Positions 1-11,571 of a DNA stretch of 64,000 bases are shown in pieces (within the stretch, counting starts at the first letter, position 1; every line of letters starts with the position of its first letter). The notes beneath the pieces were generated by a model. It had not been told where the DNA came from, did not search any database, and was given only the letters and a program-made list of their open reading frames with translations. Position numbers and translations under genes: made by a program. The DNA is from Glossina fuscipes (Eukaryota; Arthropoda; Insecta; Diptera; Glossinidae): contig NW_023998414.1 in assembly GCF_014805625.2 (NCBI RefSeq), positions 31,757,170 to 31,821,169 on the forward strand. Direction: 5' to 3'.

Positions 1-46
1 CTATCTATCTATCTATCTATCTATCTATCTCTCTCTCTCTCTCCCT
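1..46. repeat. (CTAT)n/(CT)n microsatellite, cut by window edge
   Basis: Tandem CTAT units run into CT dinucleotides. The tract begins at or before the first base, so its true length is unknown. The same two motifs make up the much longer tract at 52 kb. Confidence 0.95.
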
Positions 47-2023
47 CATAAACCAAATCCTAAAAAAAATCGCTCAAACGCAATCCGGCTCAATAAAGAG
101 CGTATAAATAAAACTCCATAAAAAAAACAGGTTTAACTGTAAATATTTTTTTCAGCTTAAGTATTGGATGGAGTGTTTTAGTATAAGCTCCTTTCTCTAT
201 TATTGAAGTGAAGCGCATATCATGTTCAGATAGGCCTTAAAAGCGATACTTAAGCGATAGCTGTAAAACTACGTCATTCAAACTATATATAAGTATCGAA
301 ATGTTAGCTATGTAAGCCACCCAGATAACAGCGGAACCTGCAGGTCTACTAAAGACTACGCGGATGATCAATCTATTTAGTTGTTAAGGTGCCGATACTT
401 GGAGCTACCATTTGTTCCTCTCTTTATAAAACAAAATTATTTTCTGAAAGACTGTGTAATAATATTATAGTATAACATAGTATAGTATGTACTTTATATT
501 TCGGTCTTCGAACACTCAGTGCTTTTGAGACAATGTTACGGTTACTTATATGGGTATGAAAAAACATTGCTTGGCAATCGTGCATTTTTCCTTTAGTCTG
601 TGACCGTCAGAAGGACAAGCCAAAATCCATATGAGAGACATTGGTCGCTGGGGTAGACTTCACTTTGGTCCCAGCTATAGTGACTGCTTGGGTCGGTAAA
701 CACATAAGTCGTACCGACCTTTGCCCAATTCTTTCCGGCCGTCCCCGCATTACACAGCTAGCAAACATCCCCCCCTAAGGGATTTTTCATATTAGAAAAA
801 GGAAAAGAAAAAAAAAGCATTTTAAAAAGGACATAAAGTTGACATATTCTTAACCAGCGATTCGTCCTTCCATTTACATGTGTTCTCTTTTTTATTATTG
901 CTAGCGTAGCACAGCGCTGTCTGCTATACAATATGTTTTAAGCTGCTATTTTTGTTCATCACATCTTTGCTCAACAAGCTAAAGTACATTTTAAGTCTAT
1001 TCATAACATTCTGACTGATGTTTTTCAAAAGAATTCGCTCTTTCTCAGAATTGTACAAAGATATTTAGATAAAAAAATGCACTCACCGTGAACGAACAAG
1101 AAGCACAATAACCCGAATTAACTTCGGTCGGTTTTTTTCCTTTTTTTTTTTTGCGAAGAAGAAGAATTTTGAATCAGTTAAAGGCCTAACAACAAATATG
1201 CGGAAACTTTCGAAACCCATTCATCAGTCAGCCTACAAAAACGTATTTTGGCATTTTTGTTTTTCTTCTTTGAAGTTTCCAGGCACTTTCACACTCAAAC
1301 GATAAATTAATTTTTTTTTTATTTACTCATATATTTGCTTAACTTTAATGTGTACGTTTACCTAACTTTCGATCGTCTTATGTAAAAACCTAAAAAACAT
1401 ACTAAACACTACACTATATCAGGCAATAACTCATTTTGAGGCTAAATTTATTGAAAAGGCTCAGAAAAGGCTACGTTGGTTAATTTAAAAACCAAACACT
1501 CGCCTCCTATATGTTCGAAATCAAACAGAGAGACGGGCATCTCTTTCATTGTAAAATCATTTTCTTATGTTGGTGATCATACGTACCATGCTGTTCACTT
1601 CATTGGTCTATTTACGACATTCTGGACGATTGATTGGCAGCAATGTAATCGTGAAAACATTTCGTTTGATCTCACGATCGCTCTATCGAATATCTATTGT
1701 GACGATAATGACCTAAACGGACGGAGGAATTTATCACCGGAAATAATAAATGTATGATCAAAAAAGTTGTTGGACTTCGTCTGTACGCGCTTATTTGACA
1801 GAAACAAAATGGCTACTTTAGAGGTTATGTTGAATTAATAATAAAGAAAAAGAATTCGATGCTTAGCCGTTAGAGCGGACGATATAAAAATAGAAATATA
1901 TGTTAAGGATAAATAACCGCAATTATGCAAAGATTAACTCGCCTACCTTACTAATCGGATCTTTGTCTAGTTCAATATAGAAAATCCTACAAATTGCTTC
2001 TTTTTTTCTGTATCCTATACCAC
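47..2023. other. AT-rich DNA, no gene recognised
   Basis: All frames are short or stop-rich. A 93-codon frame at 1476-1757 starts inside ordinary AT-rich sequence and shows no motif, signal peptide or codon pattern that I recognise. A more GC-balanced stretch near 600-780 has no coding signature either. I see no RNA gene or mobile-element end. Confidence 0.6.
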
Positions 2024-2900
2024 TTGTAGTACAGGGCATATTAAACAAGTGCGGACATATGTAACACCCTTAAGACGGATCCACCTTTTATTACACTGAT
2101 CGATTCAGAATCAGTTTCGAAATCGATCTAAGCCTATTTGTCCATCTGTCCGCCGTATATCTGTTAACGTTTTTTTTTTTTTTGCTTTTAAGCTGCGGCT
2201 CACAGGTTTCGAAATATTTTGATTAAACTTAGTACATGGACGTACTTTGGCTCAAGGACGAGCCCTGTTGAAAACGATTGCGATCAAACTACGCGTTATT
2301 CTGAAAAAAATTTACAATTTTCCAAGTTTCTTAGCAAAAGCGACTACGAAGTAATGTTTCGGCATTCTAAATTGGTGCAAAAACTTTGTTTCGGTTGGGG
2401 ACATTTTTTTAACACTCCTTTCTATAACCGTTCCTATGGAAACTGAGTCTTTATAAAAAAAAAAAAACTTGAATTTCCAATATTTTATGATGAGAGTTAG
2501 CTCATAATAGTAAATTTGCAAAGAAACCTACCTTACCGAATTTGGACCACGTAGATCTATTTTCTGAATATTTGGATTGCATATAAGGCTTCTCAAGAAA
2601 CGTGAACCATTATCTGGCAAAAAACTGTAATTGTTAATTTCTTTGTGATGAAAATTTGTTCATGATAGCAATTAAATAATAAAATGAAGTGGACCTTGTA
2701 ATTTGAACTACATGGGTCTATTTCTTGGCGCCACTCCATATAACATATATCAGGAGTAGTAGGCCCTTCGGAAAAAGACTTAATTTTTAATATTTTATGA
2801 TGAAAATTAATTCATAGTAGCGTATCAACAAAAAAATTATCGGTGGGGAATTTGGATCACATAGGTTCATGTCTTTTCGGTCTGTAAAAAATCTTAGAAG
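2024..2900 (+). repeat. Dispersed fly repeat, copy A (head plus AT-rich body)
   Basis: The head (about 2024-2160) reads gggcatattaaac, then gtaacaccc, then a cgattcagaatcag box, then cgatctaagcc and a gtccatctgtccg core. The same order recurs at 7.28 kb and, inverted, at 41.2-41.9 kb. Next comes a block with caaggacgagccctgttgaa and gattgcgatc, whose counterpart lies at about 7.49 kb. From about 2440 the body repeats a loose unit three times: tattttatgatga, then a tcata(a/g)tag box, then gaatttgga(c/t)cac and a 'gtctattt'-like box. Repeats with this look are common in introns and UTRs of cyclorrhaphan flies and are probably non-autonomous mobile-element derivatives; their class is not settled by this sequence. 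Boundaries are approximate. Confidence 0.6.
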
Positions 2901-5514
2901 ATAATGGGGAGCAAAAGTAACGAAAAGAATTTGAGAAGCCCCAACTTGTTATCGACATGTAAGGAGAATTAAAGTTGTGCAGTTTTAAAGTTATGTCCCC
3001 TTAGGGAAAAGTTTGTTCTTAAGAAAAGAAAATAACATTATAACAACAAAAATAAATGCTTAAGGTCGTAAGGCCCATTGGGAACATCAACAATAACCCA
3101 ATGCAACTATAAACCAAATAGACGATTTTACCGCTATTATCCTCTTCACTAACACATCATCACCAGCATCCAACAGTATTTAGATCGTTATCAACATCAC
3201 TAGCATCATCCAACTATACCGGTAGCATAATTTTATTTAATTGTTTTCATTGCCTTAAAGAAGCGCAAGTTACGAAAGTTATTTTTTCTTTTTTCTTCCC
3301 TCTTTCGAACATTTAAAAACTACCCTTATTTTTTTATACACTTATGTTTTTAAAATATATAAGAAAAAAATATATACACATATACTCCATTCAAATGAAT
3401 TGCGAGCATATTCTAAAATTTTTAACGTAAAGGGAAGTAAGGACATAGAAGTCTAAAGATCTAATACGGGAGAACAGAGTCCACTGGTAGGATATAGAAC
3501 GGTCTTGAATATAACCTCATCCCCGCCCGGTCAATTAGATAGACTTAATGCCATGTTAACTTTTTATTGTTTTTATTGTGTCTGTGATGCGGTGCGACGA
3601 GCGGGATAAAATCACCCACAATGTAAGCACTGAACTAGCAAGTCTACCATAACACGAGTGGAGAGTTGAAAATAATCACCATCATGGCGAACCAAGTCAA
3701 ACAAATCACTTTCGTCACAACAATTTCCTACCTATCGCTTGCACTGCACTGCATAAAATATTCGAATGTTGTAGTAATCAATACTTTTTAGTCAGTATGA
3801 CTAATATGAGGTCCTGTTCATTGTTACCACAACGTTTATTGTTAGGAAAAGACATATTGCAAAGTAATGCTACCGTGTTGGCTTAAGCCAATTGAATTAT
3901 TAATGCAACCATTTGGACTAACAGTAGCCTCCTTACTGCTGAGATTGTTCTTGACAATCAAAATACATATACACTTTCTTTGATATTGTTTATGTCTCAT
4001 GCATTGACGTCATACCGTATGTGGCGGTCGGTCAGTGTAACGAAAATATCTGATTCATTCCTTTATAGTTTTATTTTGTTATTAAAATGAAGCGAATATA
4101 TAAAGTGAAGCGAATACAGCGAATAGATTTTATTATTTAAAAAGAAAACTTAGTTCTTCGCTTAAGTTATTAATGATCATAAAATCACTGTAGCATCTAA
4201 ATAAAAAATTCATATAATAATCAATAAAATTATTTTTTATAAAATATAATTGCTTTAAACATTTTCGTTAAGAGTGAACGAACATTCAATAAGAATGGGC
4301 TTACCTTAGACAAAGACAATATATATTAGTGCTATCCCTGATATTGTTCATTGTTTCATTTCCTTGCTATCATTTCATCATTTCTTGTTAATTCACAAAA
4401 TTGTTATTGGATTTTTCTTTCTCAACCGAAAATATTATTAGAATCGATATAAGGACAATGTTTATGCACATCATCATACATATTTACATAAATTATGAAA
4501 AGTAAGTCTCAAATCAGCACAAAATAGAGCTCCTGAAGGCAGCTTTACGGCGCAGTATATAATATGCAATCTTATAAAAAGCAACCAAAGTTAAGGTGTG
4601 AAATAAACCAAATGTTAAAATGATTTTGAAAGTGGATTCTAGTGAATGCACATCAAAGTGACTGAGATGACTTTTTTCATTTTATTTTTTTGTTTTTTTC
4701 TTTTTGTCTTGTTTTTTTTAATGAAAACTTTCTTTGAAATATTTATTATCCCTCTATTCCTTACCTTTTGCACAACACAACATCTCTAAAGATGTTTTAT
4801 GAAATTATGCACAACTGCCAACATAACCACCGTCACCGCTATAACTGGGATTAAGTAAACAAATAAATAAGACAACAAGAGAAAAAAAAAAAAAAAATCT
4901 ATAAATCCAGGAAAAAGAAGAGTTAAAAGTAAATGTTGACGATAGCTTTGTTGCTTGGGTAGAATTTAAATGTTTTATGTTTTTTTGTGGTCGCTGAGAG
5001 TGGATGAATAAACAGAACATCGCATTTATTAAACCAGACAAATAAACGAGACGAAATGAATCAGTTAGGACCTACCATGCTTATTACATTCTCTGCGTTA
5101 CGATAGTAACGCATTTCCTTTACTCGGAATGGTAGAGAGACGGACGGATGGCAGGCAGACAAATCGACCAACAAATAAAACTTAGTTTAAATATTTTTAT
5201 AAAAAACGACCACAATAACAAAAACTTATCTGACGCGGCTTACAGTTTAACATTGCAGAAATGTAATGAAATGAAAATCAAGCTCTCATGAATACATAAC
5301 AACTCAAGAACCTACAGATGTATCATAACAAAAACAGACTGCATGAACAAAGTTTTCATTTTGTTGATTACGTTTAGTGGCTGAATGATTGGTCTTACGT
5401 CAGGTACAATATGGTTAGCACCAGTACACCAGCAGACACTAATACTCAAATTCAAATAATATATCGGCCAGTAATTCTCGAAACTGAGTAGGAAAAAATA
5501 TTTTCGGTTTTTTT
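2901..5514. other. AT-rich DNA, no gene recognised
   Basis: This stretch contains short poly-A/T runs, scattered short palindromes and AT-rich spacer. A perfect 7 bp inverted repeat with a 4 nt loop (GCGTTAC gata GTAACGC) lies at 5095-5112, beside a gacggacggatgg stretch near 5140 that resembles the core of the dispersed repeat. No coding or RNA gene is supported. Confidence 0.55.
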
Positions 5515-5840
5515 TTTTTTGCAAAATTCGACTTTATTGACCGACATAATTGAATTCAGTCAATTCAAAGTTTCACTAACTATATATGATATTTTTATGA
5601 GGTTCGATGTCTGCAGTAAACTTTGCATTTGATTCAAATTTTTTTCGCTGGAGCAGTTTTTACGAGAAGATAACACTCGCTGGGCGCTAAACCTGGTGAA
5701 TATGGTGATTGGGGCAGCAATACGAACCTGAAAGCATAGTATTTTGTTTGACGTTGAACATAGAGCTTCGGCTCTGCTAGGAGTAAACTAAGCATGCATT
5801 TGTAAAATCGGTTTCTCAAGCCCGAATATTTATGCAAAAC
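5515..5840 (-). mobile_element. mariner transposase remnant (C-terminal part)
   Basis: On the minus strand, bases about 5720-5655 encode a peptide with the order LLPQSPYSPGLAPSECYLL. This matches the third catalytic block of mariner transposases, normally (L)PHPPYSPDLAPSDYxLF. The D of SPD is a G here and the D of SDY is an E. An 'AKKI'-type segment follows where the family has GK(R/K)F. After that the frame decays into a degenerate C-terminus ending NYVGQ-stop, close to the usual GDYVE-stop. Upstream (higher coordinates) I cannot recover the N-terminal helix-turn-helix or the first Asp. No inverted ends were found. This is a dead, strongly diverged copy and cannot encode a working enzyme. 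Confidence 0.75.
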
Positions 5841-6564
5841 AGTGAATGAATTTTGATATAATTACGATGACAACTATATGCGTTTCGCGATTTCACTCAC
5901 TCACTTCACAAATAACATCAATTGTTTTTTTTGAGACGACGTCTATAGATCTGTCTCGGGAATTATTGACGAATGTGCTAAGTATAGCAGCAAAGGAGAA
6001 ATATCAGCAAATTATTTGCGACTCCCTCGCCTAAATACGCTAATCTTGTCAATGCCTTCATAAGCTTAGCAAAGTTTGTCGAACTTGTCTGGCTGCCAAC
6101 TCGTTGACCCCTAACAGTCTCTCGATCAAAAAAATTGCCTTCCCAAAACAGACAACTTGTTACAAACTGTTACAAACTGTAACACTTCTTAATATTATAG
6201 ATATCTTAATAACAAAGATTTAATGCTGTGCACACTGTACGCGAATTCATCAACGAGAAGGAGAAACTGTTGTTGAAGTTCGCAATAATTGCAATTACAT
6301 TTCCCCGAATAGTTGACCATCCAAAATGTTCTTAAACACATGACTGAACACTTGATGGTGTCCATCATCGGTTTTGAAAAAAGGGTCAAAGCTTCCGTTA
6401 TTCGCCTAATTTAGTATCGTATCGTTTCCCTTTTATTATTTATGGGAAAATGGACATTTCTACACATGGTGTGACCATGAACCTCTCCGCCAAATTCTAT
6501 CTTGGTACTGTCTACCGCTAACTTGGTGGCGGTGCACAATAAAAATCAAGGTAGTTTAAGTACT
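5841..6564. other. Unassigned sequence between two TE remnants
   Basis: Several short frames cover this stretch on both strands; none shows a family motif. A 10 bp unit (gttacaaact) is repeated in tandem at about 6160-6180. The stretch may contain decayed ends of the flanking mariner or non-LTR copies, but I cannot show it. Confidence 0.4.
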
Positions 6565-6832
6565 GTTGTTCCCCTGGTCCAGTTGATTTTTCTACTGAGT
6601 TCTGCAACCGTTTACTTTTCAACTCTGTAGGGGTATATTAAGTATTCTTGAAGTATCCCTGAAACCTGGTATCTCTCCGACATATTGGAAGAGTAGATTT
6701 CTTCTCGATCTGTACAAGAGAGAGAGAGAACGAATATCTTATTGAAAATTTTAAAGAGATTGATAGTTTGAGTGCACTATCGAAGATGTACGAACGCATC
6801 GCTACTAGCCAGATATTATTTGTCATCAAACT
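6565..6832 (+). mobile_element. Non-LTR retrotransposon reverse-transcriptase fragment
   Basis: Read on the plus strand with frameshifts, this stretch follows the N-terminal blocks of insect non-LTR (jockey/LINE-type) reverse transcriptases. First comes an SPGPVDFSTEF stretch, matching the family's 'GPDGIP..FL' box. Then come SLKPGISPTYWKSRF, matching 'SL..G.FP..WK...', and LIENFKEIDSLSALSKMYER. The last matches 'IENYRPISxLSxxxKxFE' and is followed by IATSQILFVIK, matching 'IVT.QI.FLIK'. At least two frameshifts and an in-frame stop separate the pieces, and a purine (GA) tract sits in the middle. The catalytic FxDD box is not present. It is an old 5'-truncated or internally decayed copy. The clade is uncertain. 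Confidence 0.75.
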
Positions 6833-7279
6833 ATAAAATGTTTTCAAATACATTTGTGCTAAAATTTTTCAGAACTACTTCGAAATCTTAGAGGTTGTTA
6901 TTATTGACCTACCCGTCTTCTCTAAAATGAATCCATAAAAATACTTTTGAATTCTGGTGCCTCTAAAAAACTTTCAATCGCGATAGTTATTTACCTAGAA
7001 AGTCATTTAAATCCTATTTCATATATCTTCCTCTCTAACGACTTGTTATCGTTTTTTAATTTGCCAGCATTCTAACACGTACCAACGATTTTTCTCTTTC
7101 ACTTCGATACCTAAATCGTTTCTACTTCAGTCATTGCGAAATAATTTGACTATAAAGCTCAGTTTAAATGTTCCATCTTTAAAGTTCCGTAAACGAAAGA
7201 TAGATGTCTTTCTCCAGAAGGAAACTGTTTAATTCACATAAACGTTTCCTTTTTTCTTAAACTGCATCGTTTGTGATAC
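6833..7279. other. AT-rich DNA downstream of RT fragment
   Basis: I looked for the remaining reverse-transcriptase blocks in the three plus frames and did not find a continuous match. The stretch is stop-rich, without repeats longer than about 10 bp. Confidence 0.4.
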
Positions 7280-7650
7280 AAGGGTACATTAAATTTGTTG
7301 CGAACGTACGCGACACCCACAAGAATTTCAGATAGACCACCTATTGTTGTACTCATCGATACCGAATCAATTTCTGAACAGATCTAAGTCTGTCCGCTCG
7401 TTCACTCGTCTTGTTTTCTTGTATTCAATCTACGGATTGCAGTTTTTATAAAGTATTTTAATGAAACTTAATACAATGAGATGTTTTGACCCCAAAACCA
7501 GACGCTATTGAAAATGGTTGGAATCAGAACCGTTCTTCGACCAGCTGCCATAAAAAGATAAATTTTTAAAGAGCGTTAAGCGAAATGATAAAGGACGTTT
7601 TTAATGATCGGAGGTGTCCCATTATGGCATTCGTACATGTCTTTTTTTTT
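7280..7650 (+). repeat. Dispersed fly repeat, copy B
   Basis: The order of boxes is the same as in the 2.0 kb copy: agggtacattaaatttgttg, cgacacccac, catcgataccgaatca, gatctaagtctgtccgctcg, a tattttaatgaaactta box, then ccaaaaccagacgctattga and ggttggaatcag. This copy keeps the 'stem' head better than copy A but lacks the repeated AT-rich body. It lies in the same orientation. Boundaries are approximate. Confidence 0.6.
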
Positions 7651-8547
7651 CACCTTATATTTATTGTACATTTCTTTTAATTAGTATTAAGTTTTAGTTG
7701 TAGATTTTTTGTTTACTTTTTAAAGTCAGTTGCCAGAGGCTATTCTTGAAACGAGTGCATAAATAAATAACGCACAGCAAATGACTTTAAAAATGTTATC
7801 CGCTATAAATCCTGAAATTCCTGCCGAGTTTTTAATAAAAATTAATATTTTTTAATTAATTCTTTTAGTTATGGATATTCAAACAAAAAGAAAACACTAT
7901 GTTCCACTTAATTATAAAAGCAAGCGAAAAACCACGGAAGAATTTCCTGGTCTGCCAGTATTATGGAAATACGTATGAAAAAACTTCAGATTTCCGTTCT
8001 ACATATAAACACGTAGTTATTTAAAATAAACACGTATTTACCAAAAAAAAACAAAAAAAAAAAAAAACACAAAAAACAAAAGAGAAAAGAGAAAAGAAAA
8101 ACAAAACACTATCAATAAGACGAAACAGAGAGTAAAGAGATACAATATAAACTAAACTACACTTCAACTACCCTACAATTTCAACGCAATTTTAAATTCA
8201 TTAAGAAAGAACGAAAGCGTAAGAAAGCTTTGATTATGTCTTGTCTAACCATTCATCTCATCATCTAATTCTTTAAAGCGGAGTGCTTATGCAACGAAAA
8301 GTTAAATACCCAAAAATTAATAAGACAACCGCATTGATTGAAGTTAAATATAAAAAATGCAAAAATTTATTAACAAAGAAACTATTCAATGTCCTGCGAC
8401 TGCAAATAGAATGATAAACTTGACATATTTGTAACCTTTGGCAATGTTTACAAAAACACTATGTAAATATAGCCAAACGGTATGAGAAAACACGCCAACA
8501 CTCATAAAGAACACAAAATAACATTACTACCGCCATGACACAACACT
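7651..8547. other. AT-rich DNA with A-rich tracts
   Basis: Poly-A-rich stretches occur at about 8040-8105. No frame, RNA gene or transposon end was recognised. Confidence 0.55.
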
Positions 8548-8580
8548 AACAACAACAACAACAACAACAACAGCAACAAC
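8548..8580 (+). repeat. (AAC)n/CAG 'opa'-type trinucleotide repeat
   Basis: CAA/AAC triplets with an interspersed CAG form a short tract. Such tracts can encode glutamine in fly genes, but no open frame extends through this one, so it is treated as a non-coding microsatellite. Confidence 0.85.
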
Positions 8581-8640
8581 GCAAAACCAAACCAAAAGCG
8601 ACGACTACTGATATGCTACGGAATTATTGTATATAAAAAC

Positions 8641-8641
<1 letters not shown>

Positions 8642-8692
<51 letters not shown>

Positions 8693-8693
8693 A

Positions 8694-8725
<32 letters not shown>

Positions 8726-8744
8726 TGTGTATGTAAGTATGTAT
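8642..8744. repeat. Compound (AT)n(GT)n microsatellite
   Basis: About 40 bases of AT pass directly into about 60 bases of GT interrupted by AT-GT units. Three overlapping frames of 60-70 codons on both strands here are pure translations of this tract (Tyr-Ile, Thr-His, Cys-Val repeats) and are not genes. Confidence 0.95.
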
Positions 8745-9498
8745 TTTTGTGTGTACAGGTTTGCATCTGTGTATGTATGTTTGTATGCAAGCAAAATACC
8801 GCAAGTATGTTGGTTGGTTTTTGTGGGTTAGTCAGTTAAGTATGTGTGTATGCGCATGCATATGCATGATTGAATGAATAAATGCCTCAATATGTGGACA
8901 AGTGTATGTGAGGATGAGTTTAGTTTTGGCCTTTGAGATTGTTAACATTTAGTGTTCGTGCGTTTGTAAGCAAATGAATGGACTTTGGTGCAACATAAAC
9001 CACAACAACACTTGGAAAGGGAACAAAACTATTCATAGAAGAATTTTGCCAAACATAAAAACACACATGACCTTATATATGTGCACACATATATACAAAA
9101 TCGAATAAATGATCTTCTATGCTCATGTATATATCTATATACATATATATATGTATGTATATTTACGAAACGTACGTAAGCTCACTTGCTCATAACCAAC
9201 ACTGTTATAAGCTCGCATACATTTATTGTATAAATGCTGCAGGATTAAAACAACATTTTGCCCAGATGAAAAACACACTTTAATTGCAAAAGAAAAGGAA
9301 AAAATAAGGAACAACTTGAACAGCACTGCATATAGTTATCTAAAGCGATATTATAAAAAGTATTAAGCCTCACGGATATGCGAATCCATAGACAAACATT
9401 CTCATTCAATTCCCATTTATTAGTATTAATATATTGCACTAACTATTCTCTTTCGTTTGGTTCAATTCTAGGCTCAATAGTTTTTAGATTATTAAACC

Positions 9499-9500
<2 letters not shown>

Positions 9501-9536
<36 letters not shown>
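9501..9536. repeat. (AT)18 microsatellite
   Basis: Uninterrupted AT dinucleotides, 36 bases. Confidence 0.95.
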
Positions 9537-9541
<5 letters not shown>

Positions 9542-9731
9542 TTGCATAAACAATTGCATACACAATTAAAAGACGGAAAATTGTAAAATATTACGAGAAA
9601 TCAAATTAAAATGCTGAAAAGAGCGGAAAATTATAACAACAACTGAGAATTGCTTAAAATACAAACAAACATAAGCAGAGCTGAACAGAATAGAAAAATG
9701 CCAACGCTTAAGGATAAAATGAGAGGAAATA

Positions 9732-9788
9732 AGTTTTTTTTTTTTTCTTTTGTTTTTTTTTTTTTTTTTTTTTTTGTTTTTTTTGTTT
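9732..9788 (+). repeat. Poly-T tract with rare C/G interruptions
   Basis: Nearly pure T over about 55 bases. It could be the reversed poly-A tail of an inserted retrocopy, but the flanks show no recognisable element. Confidence 0.85.
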
Positions 9789-9839
9789 GTTTTAAGTCAA
9801 GAGAAAAAGAGCACATAAGAAAAAATGGAGAATGAGAGA

Positions 9840-10629
9840 AAGACTCAATAATGCAAAGACGATCGAATTAAGCACTCCATAGTCGACTTCATTACTAAGC
9901 TGCATTCATCAAATAGAAAAGGATAGGCCGCTCGCTCTTCCTATAACATATCATCGTTTTTTTTACATATACCACCAGAATATCTCTTTTGGTGGCAATG
10001 TCTGGCTTAATACGATGAATACTTAGGCAGCGGCGCAAATGATCATAGCATACAATAATCGCCAGATCAAGTCAAATGTTTTTCAACAAGTGATGTTTAA
10101 AATTAACAAAAGTACAGAACTGCTTGCATTCTTGTGTATCGAGAGGTAAGGTATTGTACCGCAGAGATAAATTAGTTTATTACAAAGTGCATTGCATTTG
10201 CTGATGCATTATTCCAATAACACAAAAGTGTATCGGGAAGTGTATAAAAAAAATTCATGACAATATCGATTAATGAAAATATTCTTCGCCGGCTCGGATT
10301 GGATTAAATTTTTGAATTCGTATATCGTTCAATGTCTAAACAATTGGCCCCTTTAACCAATTAAAAGTCGTTGAGTCGAGTGCACTGTCGGGATGCTCGA
10401 ACTCACGCAACGAAATTTTTATTCCAAAATATGACGGAAAGAAAAAATTTAACCTATGAGCAGAAAGTTGTACCTACGCCGTGCTAAAAACGCTAAAATA
10501 CAAATTGCCAGAAATCGAGGGAAATTAACAGGCAGTCGTTAGCATTTAGTATTAGACAATCATTTGCTTAGGTTTCTGCAGAATGGTTTCCACGTTGCGA
10601 ACTAAAACGTTACATAGGACTTTTTTATA
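9840..10629. other. Unassigned DNA left of the mariner
   Basis: This is relatively GC-balanced sequence with no recognised frame. A CCACCA...TGGTGG inverted repeat lies at about 9971-9995. Nothing else stands out. Confidence 0.4.
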
Positions 10630-10803
10630 TTAGGTCGTCGAAAATGAAATTTTGTGAAAAAGAAGGCAAAGTTTGCTCATAATTTATACAAGAAATTATT
10701 TTGTTCTTCACAGTATGCGCCCATATTGTCTGCACACTTTTGCCGCTTAAGCGGTAGATTGTTCAGCCCGGTTTTACTGCAAAATTGAAATTTTTTCCTC
10801 TCA

Positions 10804-11534
10804 AGAAACTTTTCAGATACGTTGCATAGAAGTCTTGAACGGTTGTATTCATCCTTTCACTGATACTTGTAAGTAACATTTGCAATCTACGCTGTGATCA
10901 CATTCCATCCCTTTAGCTATGTCTTCAATTTACGCTTCGAGCTGGCTTGCAAAAGATTGTACTTGTTCAGGGCATACACAAGGAAGCTATCATTTACATG
11001 CTACTCTATAAACCTAAAGGCCTCGTCTAATTACGCTATCACGGCCGGTCTAGACATAAAATTATAAAGATTCCTCCTGCTTACCTGCTTGGATCTATGT
11101 TCGTTTTGTTTTTGTCTTACTAGGCTTACAGTACGGACGTAGGCAGTTTGCCAATCTCTGTATTTTCTTATTCGTCGGGCGTAATCTTTATCGTTAGTGT
11201 TAGGCGCTTTAACCCTTTCACGTTAAGTAGCTTTTGCGTTTGTAAAAGAACTGAACTCATCTGAGCTGATTACTATGCAAACTGAGGGATCTGTGTATAG
11301 GATGGGTGTATTAGTGCATTTTTTCTATTTTCTATCTTTATATTTTTTTAATTAAATGTTATAAATAGAAGCAAGAGAAAAACTCAAATTATAACGACAG
11401 ATACACTAACCATTATCTAAAATATTTAGTTGTTTATAGTATTAAGAAAACTCTCTGAAACTTTTTTATCATTTTTATTTTCATATAAACTCTCAACATA
11501 CAAACATTTATTATATCGTTTTATATATATATAT
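10804..11534. mobile_element. ~730 bp unidentified repeat element, copy 1 (inside a mariner)
   Basis: This segment recurs at 15966-16696 in the same orientation with a constant offset of 5162 bases. I count about six single-base differences and no indels over about 715 bases, so roughly 99% identity. On the left it abuts mariner codons (FLERKKF, read on the minus strand). On the right, after an (AT)n run to about 11565, it abuts the mariner codons FRNLN. It therefore sits within the transposase reading frame as a clean insertion. It has no long open frame, no TG...CA ends, no clear terminal inverted repeat and an AT-microsatellite at its right end. Both copies sit in an agaaactttt...tgtttat context, so the exact ends and any target duplication cannot be fixed to better than a few bases. 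The class is unknown. Confidence 0.8.
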
Positions 11535-11538
11535 GTTG

Positions 11539-11540
<2 letters not shown>

Positions 11541-11565
<25 letters not shown>
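11541..11565. repeat. (AT)n run at the right edge of repeat copy 1
   Basis: Together with the shorter AT run at 11522-11534 this forms a double AT tract interrupted by gttg. The second copy of the element has only one short AT run here, so this part has expanded or contracted between copies. Confidence 0.85.

Positions 11566-11571
<6 letters not shown>

Noticed and set aside
8605..8839. Overlapping frames on both strands at 8.6-8.8 kb
   Set aside because: They are translations of the (AT)n(GT)n array.
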